Assembly: GCA_035610365.1 (NCBI GenBank)
Contig: CM069432.1
Coordinates: forward strand, 28,024,354-28,088,353
DNA from: Aquatica leii
Taxonomy: Eukaryota > Arthropoda > Insecta > Coleoptera > Lampyridae
Direction: 5' to 3'
DNA length: 64,000 nucleotides
The position numbers and the translations under genes are program-made. Below are positions 1-11,849 of this stretch, piece after piece. Within the stretch, counting starts at the first letter, position 1. Each line of letters begins with the position of its first letter. A model generated the notes under the pieces. That model was not told where the DNA came from. It did not search any database and saw only the letters and a program-made list of their open reading frames with translations.

Positions 1-2534
1 ATAAAACCCAATATGTTGTAATCCTTCCCCGGTTGCCACTAGGGTTAGATTTAAATGTCGGGTGTCTCAGCGGTGCCCAGGGTTCAATAACTCGCTATAC
101 CGCTTAATACATTCATTTCAACCAAAAAAAAATTAAAATCACAAAACTAAATAACATTTAAAAAAAAATAAAATAATTTACAACGCATCTATGTATACAA
201 TAAAAAAACAAAATTTAATTTCTGGTTATATACTCCCCAGACGGGACGCTTCTGGTCGGGAACGGTACGGCAGGGTCCTGTACTGCGCCTGAAATAAAAT
301 AAGGTTAATTCTTCTAAATTACCTTTAATCGTGTTACGGCCGTTGGTATTTTAAGTATGTGGCTTTGTGTAGTTTTATTGGGATTTAGGGATTCAGCACC
401 GCTGCAGTTAATGTGTAAGTAGCGTAGAATAATTAAGTTTAGTGGTTTTAACCCTAAATTCAGTTGTAGGTGGAATTGCAGTCCGTTCTTGTTCGTTATT
501 CTTCCCCGGTTGGCAATTTCTACTTCCACTTGACAACTTAAATGTTTACGCTGCTTCCCAATGAAGCTCGTCGTTGGTTAAACGGATGTCGGTTAACTAC
601 TAGGCAATGACGGATTAATAGCACAAAGAGTTGTAGTTAATCGGTAAGTAATTGATTTATTTGCATGTTGTCTTCTGGCGAACGAAATTGAATTCTAGAT
701 GATTGTTCTCGTATGGACGGGTGGACAGTTGTCGTTATTACTTACAACTACAAGGCGAGGGTATCGGAGATGTAGGTATTCCATACATCGAATAGGAATA
801 AATAACGAGGGAGCTAAGATGTAGGTATTCCATACATCCAATAGAGGTGGAATCGTCGTCGGTAGTCCTTACGACAGGAAGGTTTAGGAGTTTAAGGGGA
901 GTTCTAGAAGGTAAGCTCGAGAACCTGGTTCTGTCTGTTTAATTGTCGTGCTGCTGGTTTTATAGGGATCCTTATCAATTCTGGACGGAAACTAGGAAGG
1001 TGTTTTAGGGTATGGAAAAGCGGGGATTATCACCTCATACTTACAACGCCACTCGCGCCTATTATATGAATTATAATTGAAAATAATTACACTATTTACG
1101 CATTTATAATTTAAATTAAAATAAATTGACGGATTCTTACAATGTCTAACTTCTTTTACGGAATCATTAATAATATATTCTTTAGAAACACATCTGTGTT
1201 AGAAAAACTTACAATCTCTTTTTAAAGTTTTTGACAAAAAAGAAATCCTTAATAAATAAAAAGGTATTACTGTACAAATTTATTCAAATATACTTACGTA
1301 TTTTTTGTTCAAAACTAGGAAAATTTGTTGTACGCACTTTACATTACGGATAAAACCAGAAATTGTTGATTAGATGCACGACTCATATTATAGGCTAGTT
1401 AGTGAAGGTATCCGCTGTATTGCGTTGCTGTATAAACCTATATAGATAAGCCTGACACACCGCGATACCTGTTATTACTTGTATTTTATGCACCTGTCTA
1501 TTTTTATATTCTACTTAGGACGTAAAATCGCCAATAATTTATTAGATGGAACATAATGGAAAGTAAGGAAATGGTAGTAGAGCGACCAAAAAGAATTAGA
1601 AAGAAACTGCGTAGGCTGTTGGACGGTTCAAAGTCAGGATGGTTGAGTGTGATCAAAAAGAGACGTTACAACAGTGTATGAAACGTAGTAGCTACCGGCG
1701 TTCTTTATTGGAGTCAACATTTTTTGAGTAAATGTTAAAGTCGTTAATAAAATGTTTTAGTTTCTTTTTATGAAATATTATATTCGTTTATTTGAATGAG
1801 AATAGAATTTTGTTGGTTATTGTCGTTTATTCAGTGTGAGAAACTAGAGAACAAGGCTTACATGCGTAAATTGTTCTGAAAAATCTTTGACAAAATAAGG
1901 AAATACCCTACACATGTCTTTATATAAAAAATTTAAACAATCTTTTGTTAAACATTTAAAAATTCAATGAAATGTTGCTTTTTGTTAGAATTAAAATAAT
2001 AACAATAGTTAGCAAAACCTGTGATATATTATTAATAAACTCAGATATAAAATTCTTTATTATTTGATTTCAAAAACAGATTTCAAAAATATACATCCTA
2101 CGTTATTTATTATCTTTGACGTAAATTCAATTGAAGTGAATCTATCTTTTTTTTTCTTTTGCGCATCTATATTTAGGTGTTGTAACTTAATACACTTAAT
2201 CATAATTTTACGTTTTCAACTTTTGACATATAGATAGTCGATAGACGAACAATAAATAAAATATATTAAGTTTTAACGGCAATGCTTTAGACTTCATAAG
2301 AACCAAATATAAATACTTTATTAGAACAAATTTGAAAAAAAAAATTAAACATTGTATTTAGGTATAAGCAACGATATTATGAATTTTCTATCACGTTCAA
2401 GGTTAATATTTATTCATGGTTAAAATTAATAAAAACAAAAAATGTATTACAAGTTGCCATTTTTGTGAAACTACAAAACAGTAATTATTTTAAACAAGTC
2501 TTTACAATAAATAGAATAATTTTGTGTGTAAAAG
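1..2534. other. Non-coding stretch, no supported gene
   Basis: No open frame here has a recognisable domain or convincing length. The first 540 bases are richer in GC and contain the 13-base phrase CTTCCCCGGTTGG or a close variant near 25 and near 502, which may be remains of a retroelement end, but no partner LTR or coding region was found. From about 1,040 the DNA is AT-rich, simple-sequence-like and without visible structure. A 41-codon basic open frame at 1556-1681 was noted but has no supporting evidence. Confidence 0.6.
769..838. repeat. Two direct copies of a 21-bp hairpin-forming sequence
   Basis: The same 21 bases occur at 769-789 and 818-838, 49 bp apart. Each begins GATGTA and ends TACATC, so each copy is itself a small inverted repeat with a 9-base loop. 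The following bases (AATAG) are also shared. It may be a subterminal repeat of an unrecognised element or a protein-binding array; nothing in the surroundings decides this. Confidence 0.6.
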
Positions 2535-2633
2535 GCTATAGAGATGGAAACGTTGAAAGTTGATTTTTATACCCGCGTAATTCGAATACGTTTTGAATAA
2601 ACCGTGGCTTAAAACCATAACGTATAACCGTTG
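2535..2633 (+). mobile_element. Diverged Penelope-type repeat relic
   Basis: The order of short blocks GCTATA, GATGG-like, ACGTTGA, ACCCGCG, TTTGAAT, CCGTGG-like, AAAACCA, AACGTA matches the start of the Penelope-type repeat seen intact at 47055 and 53303 in this window. By eye roughly two thirds of the bases agree with small gaps. The ribozyme part of that repeat is not visible here, so this is an old, truncated copy. A local alignment against the 47-kb copy would settle it. Confidence 0.5.
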
Positions 2634-2665
2634 ATTGATATTCTGAAAGATAGTTAACCTTGCAC

Positions 2666-2956
2666 CAGGCGCGGCTTCAGAGGGGGGGCCGGGGGGGCTA
2701 TGGCCACCCCCCCCAAATTGAAAATAATACTGAAGTGTTTCTCACTTTGTATGTAATACATTCGCTTTTTTTATAGTTGTATAACTTGTGATGCTTTATC
2801 GCTTGCAAGTAAAAGCTTGGTGCATAACGAAGTGTTATTCAATTTTATATTAACGCCATATTCAATACATTATTATTTAAAAATGTGATGAGCACCCCCC
2901 CTCCCGCTTTAAATTGATAGAGCCCCCACCGAAATAAACTGCTGGAGCCGCGCCTG
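2666..2956. mobile_element. hAT-type MITE with 8-bp target duplication
   Basis: This 291-bp non-coding element starts CAGGCGCGGCTTCAG and ends with the inverse complement CAGGCGCGGCTCCAG (13 of 15 positions). The host octamer CCTTGCAC flanks it on both sides at 2658-2665 and 2957-2964, a perfect 8-bp target duplication as made by hAT transposases. G/C runs lie just inside both ends (GGGGGGG, then CCCCCCCC; later CCCCCCC). It has no coding capacity, so it must have been moved by a transposase in trans. Its ends resemble those of the larger element at 18561-22123. Confidence 0.88.
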
Positions 2957-2964
2957 CCTTGCAC

Positions 2965-3815
2965 GGATATGCGACCCATAAATTTGTACTACGCACAAGA
3001 GATTGTTAGTATAGTTTTGTACTGAGCTGGTTTGTTATAAACTCGGTTATAAACGTAGACTTTAGATATAAAAAAATCTTTTCTACAAAACATTAAGAAA
3101 TTTGTTGAAATATTTTGACACTCAAATTTTTTAAAACCAGCAACAAAAAAGTATATCTTGCGTAGAAGGATTTCAATGGACTACAAATGCGATTTAAATG
3201 TAATGGAAAGATTTAAAAAAAATTTGTATTTATTGACGTCAAAGATTAGAAACTTTGTTTTTAATAATCCGTACCAGAGGAAGATATAATTTCCAACCAT
3301 CTATTCGGAAATTCAGGATAGCATTACAGCACAACCTAACGACGAAAAAATGATAGAAGAAAAGAAAAAGGATAGCAACTTAATAAATGACGACATGAAA
3401 GTGTCGCTTTAACGTGACGTGTATGTTAAATTTTTTTCAGAATAGTGTTTTGTAGCTCATATTGCGACTATTTTTAGTAAAAAAAAGTGCGAAAAGTGTA
3501 AGCAATATTTAAGTGTTGATAAAACAAATGAAATAAATGTTTTTAAAACGTAATAAAGATTTTAGTTAATTAAAGAAAATAAAGTTTTTATATAAACCAA
3601 CTTCAAAATTTTCAAAGATTGTGTACAATCTAATAATATTGTTTAATGAAAAGTTTTATAAATTACAAACATATTATGGTTGAGTAGCAAAAATTAAACA
3701 ATAATTAAGAAATAATTTAAAGTGAACAGAAATTTTGTGATCAACTGAATGCAATTCACATAAAACAATAATTATTGTCGGACATTGTTTTGTCAATAAG
3801 TCCTTCCGAAATTAA
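2965..3815. other. AT-rich non-coding stretch
   Basis: No open frame with a recognisable product is present. The stretch may include the ruined LTR and gag start of the copia element that follows, but no LTR boundary could be fixed. Confidence 0.5.
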
Positions 3816-4600
3816 GCCTGTAAATTGTTGACAAACTGGCCAAGATGGATATCGAAATAAACCGCGATATCTTGACGATGATGCTTTTACAAAGTTTACC
3901 AGATTCATTTGATAATTTTCGATGTCCGATTACATCGAAAGACGCACTTCCGGCGCTGGAACCATTTTGCTTAAAAAAGTCTGAAGCTCGAAAAGAAAGT
4001 AATAGGAATGATTCGGTTCAAAACACGTTGTTAGGTCGAGAACACGAGAACCAAACGTATAAATGTAAAAGTGATGAAAATACAAATTAGAAGCAATATC
4101 AAAAACAAATTTTTAGGTGTTTTAAATGTCGAACACCCGGTCATTCCGCGAAACAATGCAAATCGAATAGAAAATTTGAGACAGATCGATGGAGAGAGTT
4201 GCCAGCGATCAGAATAGTAAAGAACAGCAGTGAATGGTGTATTGACAGTGGTTGTACAGCACATATGTGCAAAAATATTGACGTATTCACGGACATTGTT
4301 ACACACAGGCACGAAAAATTAAACTTAGCGAACAGTTCTTATGCGGATATTGCTGCGAGAGGTGTCGTATTAGTATCGATAAGTGTCGACGGGTATGAAA
4401 AGACAGTGCTCTTTTACGGCACTTTGTATGTGCTGGATCTTTGTACAAATCTTGTTTCCGTTGGCAAGATAACCGACAAGGGGTTTACGGTGTTTTTTAA
4501 CAAAGAAAACTCCGAGATCATTGACAAGGTGGGCAAGGTTGCATTTGTCGCAGAACGGCTTGTACTACATCCAAAGTGGCACCAACGACAGCTGTAAGGC
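3816..4600 (+). pseudogene. copia-type gag end and protease remnant
   Basis: Remnant of the first part of a Ty1/copia polyprotein. The frame around 3830-4030 reads like the copia gag C-terminus (LAKMDIEINRDILTMMLLQS, then LPDSFDNFR). A zinc knuckle of form C-x2-C-x4-H-x4-C lies at 4118-4159, and an aspartic protease signature WCIDSGCTAHM is at 4235-4267, with the catalytic D-S-G at 4244-4252. Stop codons break the frame upstream of 3831 and around 4088, so no polyprotein can be made. Gag is 5'-truncated. Integrase and RT pieces follow in order downstream, confirming the Pseudoviridae arrangement (integrase before RT). Confidence 0.9.
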
Positions 4601-4691
4601 AATCGGCGAAAAAGAGAACTCTGTCAAATTACCGAGAGTCAACGCATTTGAGAATTTGCACAAACGCCTTTGACATGTAAATATACAATAT

Positions 4692-5330
4692 TTGCGTGAC
4701 GCGATCAAAAAAGGGACGATCCAAGGTTTGCGTGTTGATGATCTGAATACGGATTTCACATGTGAGATCTACATTGAGGGGAAGATGTCACGACTGCATT
4801 TCATAAAAGGTCTGAAAGAAAAACAAAGGTTGGAGAGATTATTCATTCAGACGTTTGTGGTCTCATGCGTGTGATGTCAAACGGGAAGAATCGTTACATA
4901 ATTACCTTCATTGATGATTATTCCGGGTGGTGTGAAGTAAAGTTTATTACACACAAAAGTGAGACTCTTATACATGTTGAAGCTTACAGGACCATGGTTG
5001 AAACTCAGAAAGGAATAAAAATCAAGATGTTACAAACTGACAATGGTCTTGATTTCGTAAATAAACCGTTTGACAAGTTTCTTCGATAGCATGGAATAAC
5101 GCGGCGCTTAATAGTGCTATACCAACCCGAACAAAATGGCGTGGCCGAAAGGCGAAATAAAACTCTAACGGAAACAGAGGCTGTTAACACAGCGAACTTT
5201 ATCAGGAACGGATGCCTAAAAAGTAAATTAGATGGGAAGACGCATATGAGGCGTGGCACAGAAAAACTCCAGACATTAGTTACCTCTAGTGGTTTGGTTT
5301 TGAAGTACACACTTTGAATACAAGTTCAAA
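4692..5330 (+). pseudogene. copia-type integrase remnant
   Basis: Integrase core of the same copia element. From 4865 the reading shows YIITFIDDYSGW (first catalytic D), QTDNGLDF at about 5034 (second D) and PEQNGVAERRNKTL at about 5129 (catalytic E), the D-D-E arrangement and wording typical of Ty1/copia integrases. A stop at 5087 and frame changes near 5090 and 5220 break it. The stretch 5331-5842 continues the element as decayed linker between integrase and RT, with no domain I can name. Confidence 0.9.
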
Positions 5331-5842
5331 TCGAAGCAAACTTGCACCCGATCAAAAAAAGAAATTTTCGTAGGCTACAGTTAAAATTCAAAGGAGTACA
5401 GAATTTGAATTCCAATCGTTGGGAAGATCGAGAGGTTACGCGACGTAAAATTCTTGGAGAAAACACAGATCACAGGGCAGATCATGGAAAAACCAGTAGA
5501 TTTTTTTTCTCTGGAAAATAATATCCCAGCATTTAAAAATAAATAATGAAGAATGTACCGAGGTTCAACTGATCAGACCAAACTGAAATAGGTTAAACGA
5601 GCAAAACGACAACATGACAGGTAACTTGGTGTATGACATCAAGATGTCAAAAACAACAAAAACGATTTTTCAGGCGATTTCAAAGAATTTCCGGCGACAG
5701 ACTCAGCGCCTGTCGTTAAACTGGACCTGGTAGACCACGTAAAGTTGTTATAGGATTACGAAGAAGACATCCTAAGAAGTACGACAAGGCCAAACATGCT
5801 AATAGCGAAGGTGTTTACACAGCGTTTCATACCTAGGTATCG

Positions 5843-6606
5843 ATGACTGAGGACAAATTAATATTGCTAAATGACACATGGGAGCTTGTGAACGGACCAG
5901 CAAGAAAGAGTGTCATTGACAGTAGATTTATACTGATTCTAGAGAAACGGAAGGTCAGGATTGTGGCAAGAGGTTTCACACAACAACCTGGAAGAGATTT
6001 TCAAGAAACGTATGCTCCAGTGGCCTGATTGTGCACCATACGATTAGCAGATGCTTTCGCAGTGCGTAAAAAGGTGCATTAGTACGACATTACTACTTCT
6101 TATCTAAATGGTACTTGAGAAGAAAAAGTATACCTAGAAGTTATCGAGATAATGAATGAGGTATTACAACACATGGTTGGGGAGAGAGGCCTGAATTGTC
6201 GAGCAGTCTCTGAAATCAAAAGTATGTTGAGTAGTCTGAGAAACAGCGGTGCGGTGTGTCGTATGAAAAAAGCGCTGTACGGCCTGAAACAAGCAGGACG
6301 CGTCTGGCACAAGCGTTTGGGTCAAGAACTACGAAGACACGGAGCGATTCCATTTAAGTGAGACCCGTGTCTATACTTGAAGCGACAGAAAGACAATTTG
6401 ATGTGAATTGTTGTCTATGTTGACGATATCCTTGTCATGTCGGGTAACATTTAAAAAAATCGACTGTTTCGAAGTCAGCCTGATCAAAAGCTTTGGTGTG
6501 AAGGATCTCGGCAACGTGAAAAGATCTCTCGGTATTGTTTTCCAGAGGGATGGTGACAACATCAAACTAAGTCAAAGGACGTATCTGTGGCAAGAAGTTA
6601 AAAGGG
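5843..6606 (+). pseudogene. copia-type reverse transcriptase, 5' part
   Basis: Reverse transcriptase of the copia element. Recognisable pieces are WELV...VARGFTQQPGRDFQETYAPVA (ends 6025), KKALYGLKQAGRVWHKRL (about 6264-6317), the catalytic YVDDI (about 6415-6430) and IKLSQRTYLWQEVKR ending at about 6605. Stops and frameshifts separate these pieces. The sequence stops matching copia at about 6606 and the protein resumes at about 13008 with VSTPLEVSVKL, so about 6.4 kb of other DNA sits inside the RT gene. Confidence 0.9.
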
Positions 6607-7281
6607 CATAACATCATTTTTGAAGATAAATAATCTGACAAAAGGATATAACTAAACTCTTTTATGTAACGAAGTTATTTTGTTGCATAAAGGCATAAGA
6701 TATTAGGAATGTACGTATTTTAACTCATCCCAGTAACTGTCTTTGTCTGTAAAAATGTGAGTAAGGAACTTGTTTTAAAGAAATCCAAAGGTGTCACTAC
6801 TTTTTCTTTTGTAAAAGCTGGTGTTGTGCCATCAACTAAACCGTATACAACACTTGTCAGTTTTTTGTTGAAACTCTTGTTCTATTAATGTTTTCAAATT
6901 ATTTTAGACGAATTCAAAAAATGACTCCTTTATAAATTGGCGTTTACTACTAAAAGTGTCCATTTTGGACCACTATGTAGAATTCTGTTGGAAAAGTGTA
7001 TAAAATTTACAACTTTAGTATATTTTTTTATTTGATACAATAAAAATGTTCAGTTTGATTTCATTATTTTATTCTACTGACAAAACTAAAAACAAAATAT
7101 TTTTAAAAATAGTAATAAGAGAAAACGGATTACATGTGTAAAGAAATTTTGTATTTGTGTTATCATATCGTGTTTTTAACAACATAAAACTTATACTTTA
7201 ATCTTTCGCAGATTCCTTCACAAAAATTGATTTTGTGAACAATTCTGATGACAGTGTTAAAATTATCAAATTGAAGAATCG
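6607..7281. other. Non-coding leader of the inserted repeat gene
   Basis: AT-rich and without a coding signal. It lies between the break in copia RT and the first recognisable codons of the unclassified repeat gene at 7282. The 13-mer ATCTGACAAAAGG occurs at 6633-6645 and again at 11758-11770, on either side of the inserted gene, and could be its target duplication. Confidence 0.45.
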
Positions 7282-8257
7282 ATGACTTCAGATTCAGCTG
7301 AGGAAATTGACGTTAATTTAAACAACAAATCTCATAAAAAGTCAGAAACAAAACATATTACAAAGATTAAAGAAAGAAAGTTTCCCAGTCAACAACAGCT
7401 TAACCAAGAAAGAAAAATATGTAGAAACTCTGGAAAAGCGTATGTTACGAAAAGTCAGAAGGAGGGCAGACAAAAAATGCAAAGATAGAATTGATGAGGA
7501 AACTAGAAGTTTACTGTTCAGAGACTACTGGAAATTAGGAAGTTACGACAGAAGATTGTCTTACATAGCAACTCTAATCAAAAGTGAGGACAAAAAAATT
7601 ACTACACATAAAACTGTAAAAGGTAAAAATAGAAAAAAATATTTTCGTGTTGTTTAGAAATAAAAAATCAATGAATAAAGAATGTTTTTGTGCCACGTTT
7701 GATGAAAGTAACAAATTTATCCTATATGTTACTAAAAAGAAACTTACATCTGAAAGCGGAATTCCCGACGGCGATCAAAGGGGTAAACATGTTCCTAAAC
7801 ACAAAATTTCAAATGAGTCGCTAAAAACTGTAATAGATCATATCCAAAAGTTTTCTGCATATGAATCACATTATTCCAGAAGACACACTGCGAAAAATAT
7901 TTATCAGCGGATTTAACCAAAAGTAAAATGTACGAACTATATTGCGAAGAGATGAAGCAATTAAACGTTAAACCAGTTTGTTTAAAAATATATTCTCAGT
8001 CTATAGACAATTTGAATTTAAAATTTAAAAATCCAAGAAATGACACATGCAATGTTTGTGATGTGTTGCACATGAAAATTAAAAGATGTAGTGGTGAAAG
8101 AAGCGAAGAATTTAAAACTCAATTAACACAACATCACCACGAAGCTGATAAAGGTTATACTTCTAAAAAGGACGACAAATTATTAAGCCAGAATTCCTCA
8201 AAACTGAAGGTTCTAGTTATTGATTTACAACAGGTATTACCAACACCATATCTTTAA
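7282..8257 (+). pseudogene. Unclassified insect repeat gene, N-terminal half
   Basis: Remnant of a protein family that is repeated in many insect genomes and, as far as I recall, has only an uncharacterised-domain label (possibly DUF7869). Family phrases visible here are ICRNSGKAYVTKS (about 7420-7460), LFRDYWKLGSYDRR (about 7516-7557), CFCATFDESNKFI (about 7684-7722), GDQRGKH (about 7771), FSAYESHYSRRHTAKNIY, MYELYCEEMKQL (7928 on), CNVCDVLHMKIK and VIDLQQVLPTPYL, ending at 8253. Cysteine pairs suggest metal binding. Frameshifts near 7450, 7650 and 7915 break it. The other half of the protein resumes at 10984. Function is unknown; its repetitive nature suggests a transposon-encoded protein, but this is inference. 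Confidence 0.7.
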
Positions 8258-8261
8258 TTAA

Positions 8262-9164
8262 TTAAAAGTGTGATGATGTACGGGGTGGAGGTATGGGGTT
8301 GGAAAGAGTGGAACCTATTGGAAATAAATAAATGCAAATAAAATGTTGGAAATGGATACTAGGTTTAGACAGGGAGACGCCAGGGTACATAATAGAGGAG
8401 GAGGGGAAGTTAGACAAGATTAGAATAGAAGCAGGGAAAAGGGCGATGGGTTATGAAAGGACAATAAAGGTAAGGAGGGAATGTAAAACTTTGGAATGTT
8501 GCTGGAGGACGGTAAAAGATAGCAAAAATATATATGGGCAAGAAGAAAGAAAATTGTACTACCAACGAGGAAGTTTCGCAAGAGAAAAGGTGGAAAGAAG
8601 GAGAGAGGAAAGGAGGTTAAATACGGAAGAGATAGTAAAAAGAGATAAAAACTCGCAGGTGCAAGAGAGAGAAGGAAAGATAAGGGAAGGAAAGTATAAC
8701 GTAAGGTATGGGAATATAGTGTCCAGGGGGGTTCCTAAGTATCTGATGGGGAGGAGAAGCGTAGGAGAGAAACGGCTTATAGCCAGGTTTAGATGTGGAA
8801 ATGAGGAGAATTTAAATAAATATTGGAAGGAGGATGTAATTAGGAGATGTAGATTATGTGGGGAGGGATGGGAAGGCATAAAGCACTTGAGTGAGGAGTG
8901 CAACGAGCTAAGGAAAGAAAAGAGGGGGAGGAAGACTTTGCTTGGGGAGGAGGGGAAGGGATTGGATTGGATGAAAGCAGTAAAGGAAAGAAGGAAAGAG
9001 GGAAGGGTTAGGTCTAACGAAATAAAATAGTAAGATGGTGATGGGAATAATTTATGGGAGAAAGTTATTTTAGTTTATACATATCTGTACGTATTATATG
9101 TATTGTTACAATATTTATTATGATCCAATGGGGGAGGTGGATAAAAAGAAAAAAAGAAAAATAA
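8262..9164 (+). pseudogene. LINE 3' end: RT C-terminus with HCCH-type finger and A-rich tail
   Basis: 5'-truncated non-LTR retrotransposon. The reading starts SVMMYGVEVWGWKEW (about 8268), continues LGLDRETPGYI (8353 on) and has a long basic, glutamate-rich region typical of RT C-termini common in ant, wasp and beetle genomes. A terminal Cys/His cluster CRLCGEGWEGIKHLSEEC lies at about 8848-8904. The frame is open to 9030, then a short 3' UTR ends in an A-rich tail (AAAAAGAAAAAAAGAAAAAT, about 9146). It inserted into the unclassified repeat gene, splitting it between PYL and STGIAFYKRQL. The intact 232-codon frame suggests this copy is younger than its host. Confidence 0.85.
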
Positions 9165-10983
9165 ATTACCTAAACGTAATTACCGAGATGTTGTTGCTTA
9201 CCTTTCGGCTAGCCTCACCGTAGATGGTCGTCGGGTAAAAGAAAATCGTAAGACACCAAGTTTTCTTTCGGTAAGCTAAATGCCCAAGTGCGCCACCTCT
9301 TCTCGAAATGTTTTTATCGCAGATATCCAGTCTAGGTAGGAGAAAAGGAGAGCCTAGACCCGAGATCCCCCAAAAGAAACATATTGTGAATTAACAATAA
9401 CCATTTATTGAAATTATTGACTCATAGCCCCCTTCCAGAACGGAAGAAAAAAATCCCCTCGACGGTTACGCCACTGGTATAATCCGCTATTAATTATTTA
9501 CATAACCCCCAACAAGAAATGGTAATAATATATATACAAATACACATAAAAGTACAGCAGGTCCCCAAAAATAGATTCTGGAAGCAAACAGAATTTAAAA
9601 CGTTGCTATAAACAATTATCTCCGCGGCTACTGTAGATCGTAGCAATTCGCAATCGCGTTAACGTACGCAATACCGCCCGTTGACCTTGATCAAGTTCAG
9701 CACGACCGGTAATAAGAGTAACATGTAATTAGTTTCCGAGAGACGGCATAGCTCCCAAATTTCTACCCTTGATAATAGCACAATTACTTGATATGAAACA
9801 CAAATTACAAACTGGAAGTTACGATAAATAATTGTAATGAATCAACCATTACAAATAAGGCGTTTGATAACCGTGAGAATAAATACTATTAATATTATAC
9901 AGCAAAAATGACGTTAGATAATCTTAAACTTAAATCGGCAGGTTAAAAAATTGAATTACAATTACTGTGATAAGGTAAAGTTACAAAAGTGCATTACAAT
10001 TACCAACGTTAATTAACTTAATCGGTTAAAGAAAAATTACTTTAAATATTATTTTTCACACTTATGTCCGTTACAAAGAAGATTCATTATTCTTACTCCA
10101 AGAAATTTACAATAATTGTAGTCGACAAAAAAAGAGAGATTTACGAGGGCACGATTTCACTTAACACGAACCGCACGTAGCGATAACAGGAGTCTGCAGC
10201 GCGTGAACGAAATGAGCCGACAGCTAGTGAGTCTCCCGCGACTCGAAGTTAAGGATTTTATAAATACCTCGATACTTTATTCCCTCGCTTGAGCACAGCG
10301 CCAACGATCCCCTGGGATCCTTTATTTTTGTTGTTTTCCCCTTACGACTACGATTCGTATTAGTTTAGCGATTCCACCATCTTCACCGGATTCATAATAA
10401 AATTCCCCCAGCCATGGTAGAAACCCCAACAGTACAGACTACAGATGAAAGAACAACGAACGAAGTAACTAAGGACTAAGGACTACGAAGTAAGAACCAA
10501 GAAGCTAAAATAGCGAGAATTAGTTGATACGCCTCCATTTCTAAACCACGTGTGAAATACTAACCCACTTTATGCGTTTGGCCACCAAATACATCGCGCT
10601 GGTCTTATCCGCATCGAACGTTTAGTCGGGTTTATTCTTAATTGCTAAAATAAAGCGTCGTTGTAGTAGATGTTAAAAGATGAAAAAGGAATTCCATGTA
10701 TCTCACCTCTCCGACGTTTTCACGTTCCTACTCAACCAAATGACAGCATAAAAATGAGGTTTGTAGATGGCCGACTACCTTCGAGCGCCCTCTGCGAGCG
10801 TAACTTAGAAACACGACTCGAGGTCGAGTATATTACGGTAAGTTGCCTACTCTCAGGCGGATTTTTGCTCGAATTAGAATTTACACGTTACAGTATTGTA
10901 TTGTTGTGTAAGGGGGGGGGGGATGTGGGGGTAACGTGACCCGTTGTAAGGCCGAATGGCTAAACATGTATCAATAAATAATA
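9165..10983. other. Non-coding insert, origin unknown
   Basis: This 1.8-kb stretch separates the LINE tail from the second half of the split repeat gene. No coding domain is visible. Blocks such as 10140-10330 and 10740-10840 are GC-richer than their surroundings, and a run of 12 G lies at 10910-10921. It could be an LTR or non-autonomous element, but no paired end or target duplication was identified. Confidence 0.4.
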
Positions 10984-11658
10984 ATCTTTCTACAGGAATT
11001 GCATTTTATAAGAGACAACTCACACCTATAACTTAACAAGTTCAAATAAGATTAAGGTGATTGATCACAAATTTCTTGTTCCCGGTCACACTCACATGGA
11101 ATGCACTTCGGACCATGCCCTCATAGAAAAAGCAAAGAAGAAGAGTGCATTTAGTATACACCTGCCACGAGACTGGTACAATCTTGTAAGATTAGCTGGA
11201 AATAAATCCAGTCAAAAAATTCGAAAAATATGAAAAAATGTACCGTCATTGAAATGAAGAGGGAAGACTTTTTAGATTTTGGAGCATTATTGAAAGGACC
11301 TTTAGTCGACAGAAAAGTCACTGAAGATAAACAAAAATTTTCATGAAGACCTATTAAGTGGTTATGGAATGACAAAGAATTTGGGATGATAACACTAAAA
11401 ACAACTTTAGAAGAAAACGTTCCTTTTACAAGCCTGAACTTGAAGAGAAAAACAGCATCATCACAAAATATTAAGTTAAACCTGTTATATAACTCTAAAA
11501 GACCAATTGACATAAAGAAGCTAAAAAACCTGCATGAAATGATAGAGCTTATAAACGAAAGCGCGAAGCCCTTCTATACCAACTTACAATCTTCCTCGGA
11601 GCTACAAAGAGATGCTAATCCTGATATAGACAATTATATTACGAACGAAAAATTTTAA
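10984..11658 (+). pseudogene. Unclassified insect repeat gene, C-terminal half
   Basis: Continuation of the gene interrupted at 8257. Readable family phrases across three frames are STGIAFYKRQL (about 10990), VPGHTHMEC-like wording (about 11080-11105), HALIEKAKKKS, CLLVRLAGNKSS-like wording, REDFLDFGALLKGPL (about 11261-11305), FGMITLKTTLEENVPF (from 11380) and SLNLKRKTASSQNIKLNLLY. The last 90 codons are open to a stop at 11656. Multiple frameshifts before 11386 make it a pseudogene. The two halves together cover most of the family's length, so the original insertion was probably near full length. Confidence 0.65.
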
Positions 11659-11849
11659 ATCTACATTATTATTTTGTTTTGTTTATTATTTTGCTCGATG
11701 TCAATAAAGCATATCTATACTTAATTTAGATTATTATTAAAAAATAAACTCATGTACATCTGACAAAAGGGGATAATAATAAGAAATAATTTCGAAGGAC
11801 ATCCTTAATAATGGGAATCAAATTATAATTTCATTACGTTCGTAAAATA

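Noticed and set aside
1556-1681. 41-codon lysine/arginine-rich frame
   Set aside because: Attractive as a small basic peptide, but there is no context, splice or conservation evidence.
7928-8257. Possible host zinc-finger gene
   Set aside because: The cysteine-containing text belongs to the repeated unclassified family and is split and frameshifted.
10910-10930. G-run as a polypurine tract
   Set aside because: No LTR start or second LTR copy could be placed next to it.
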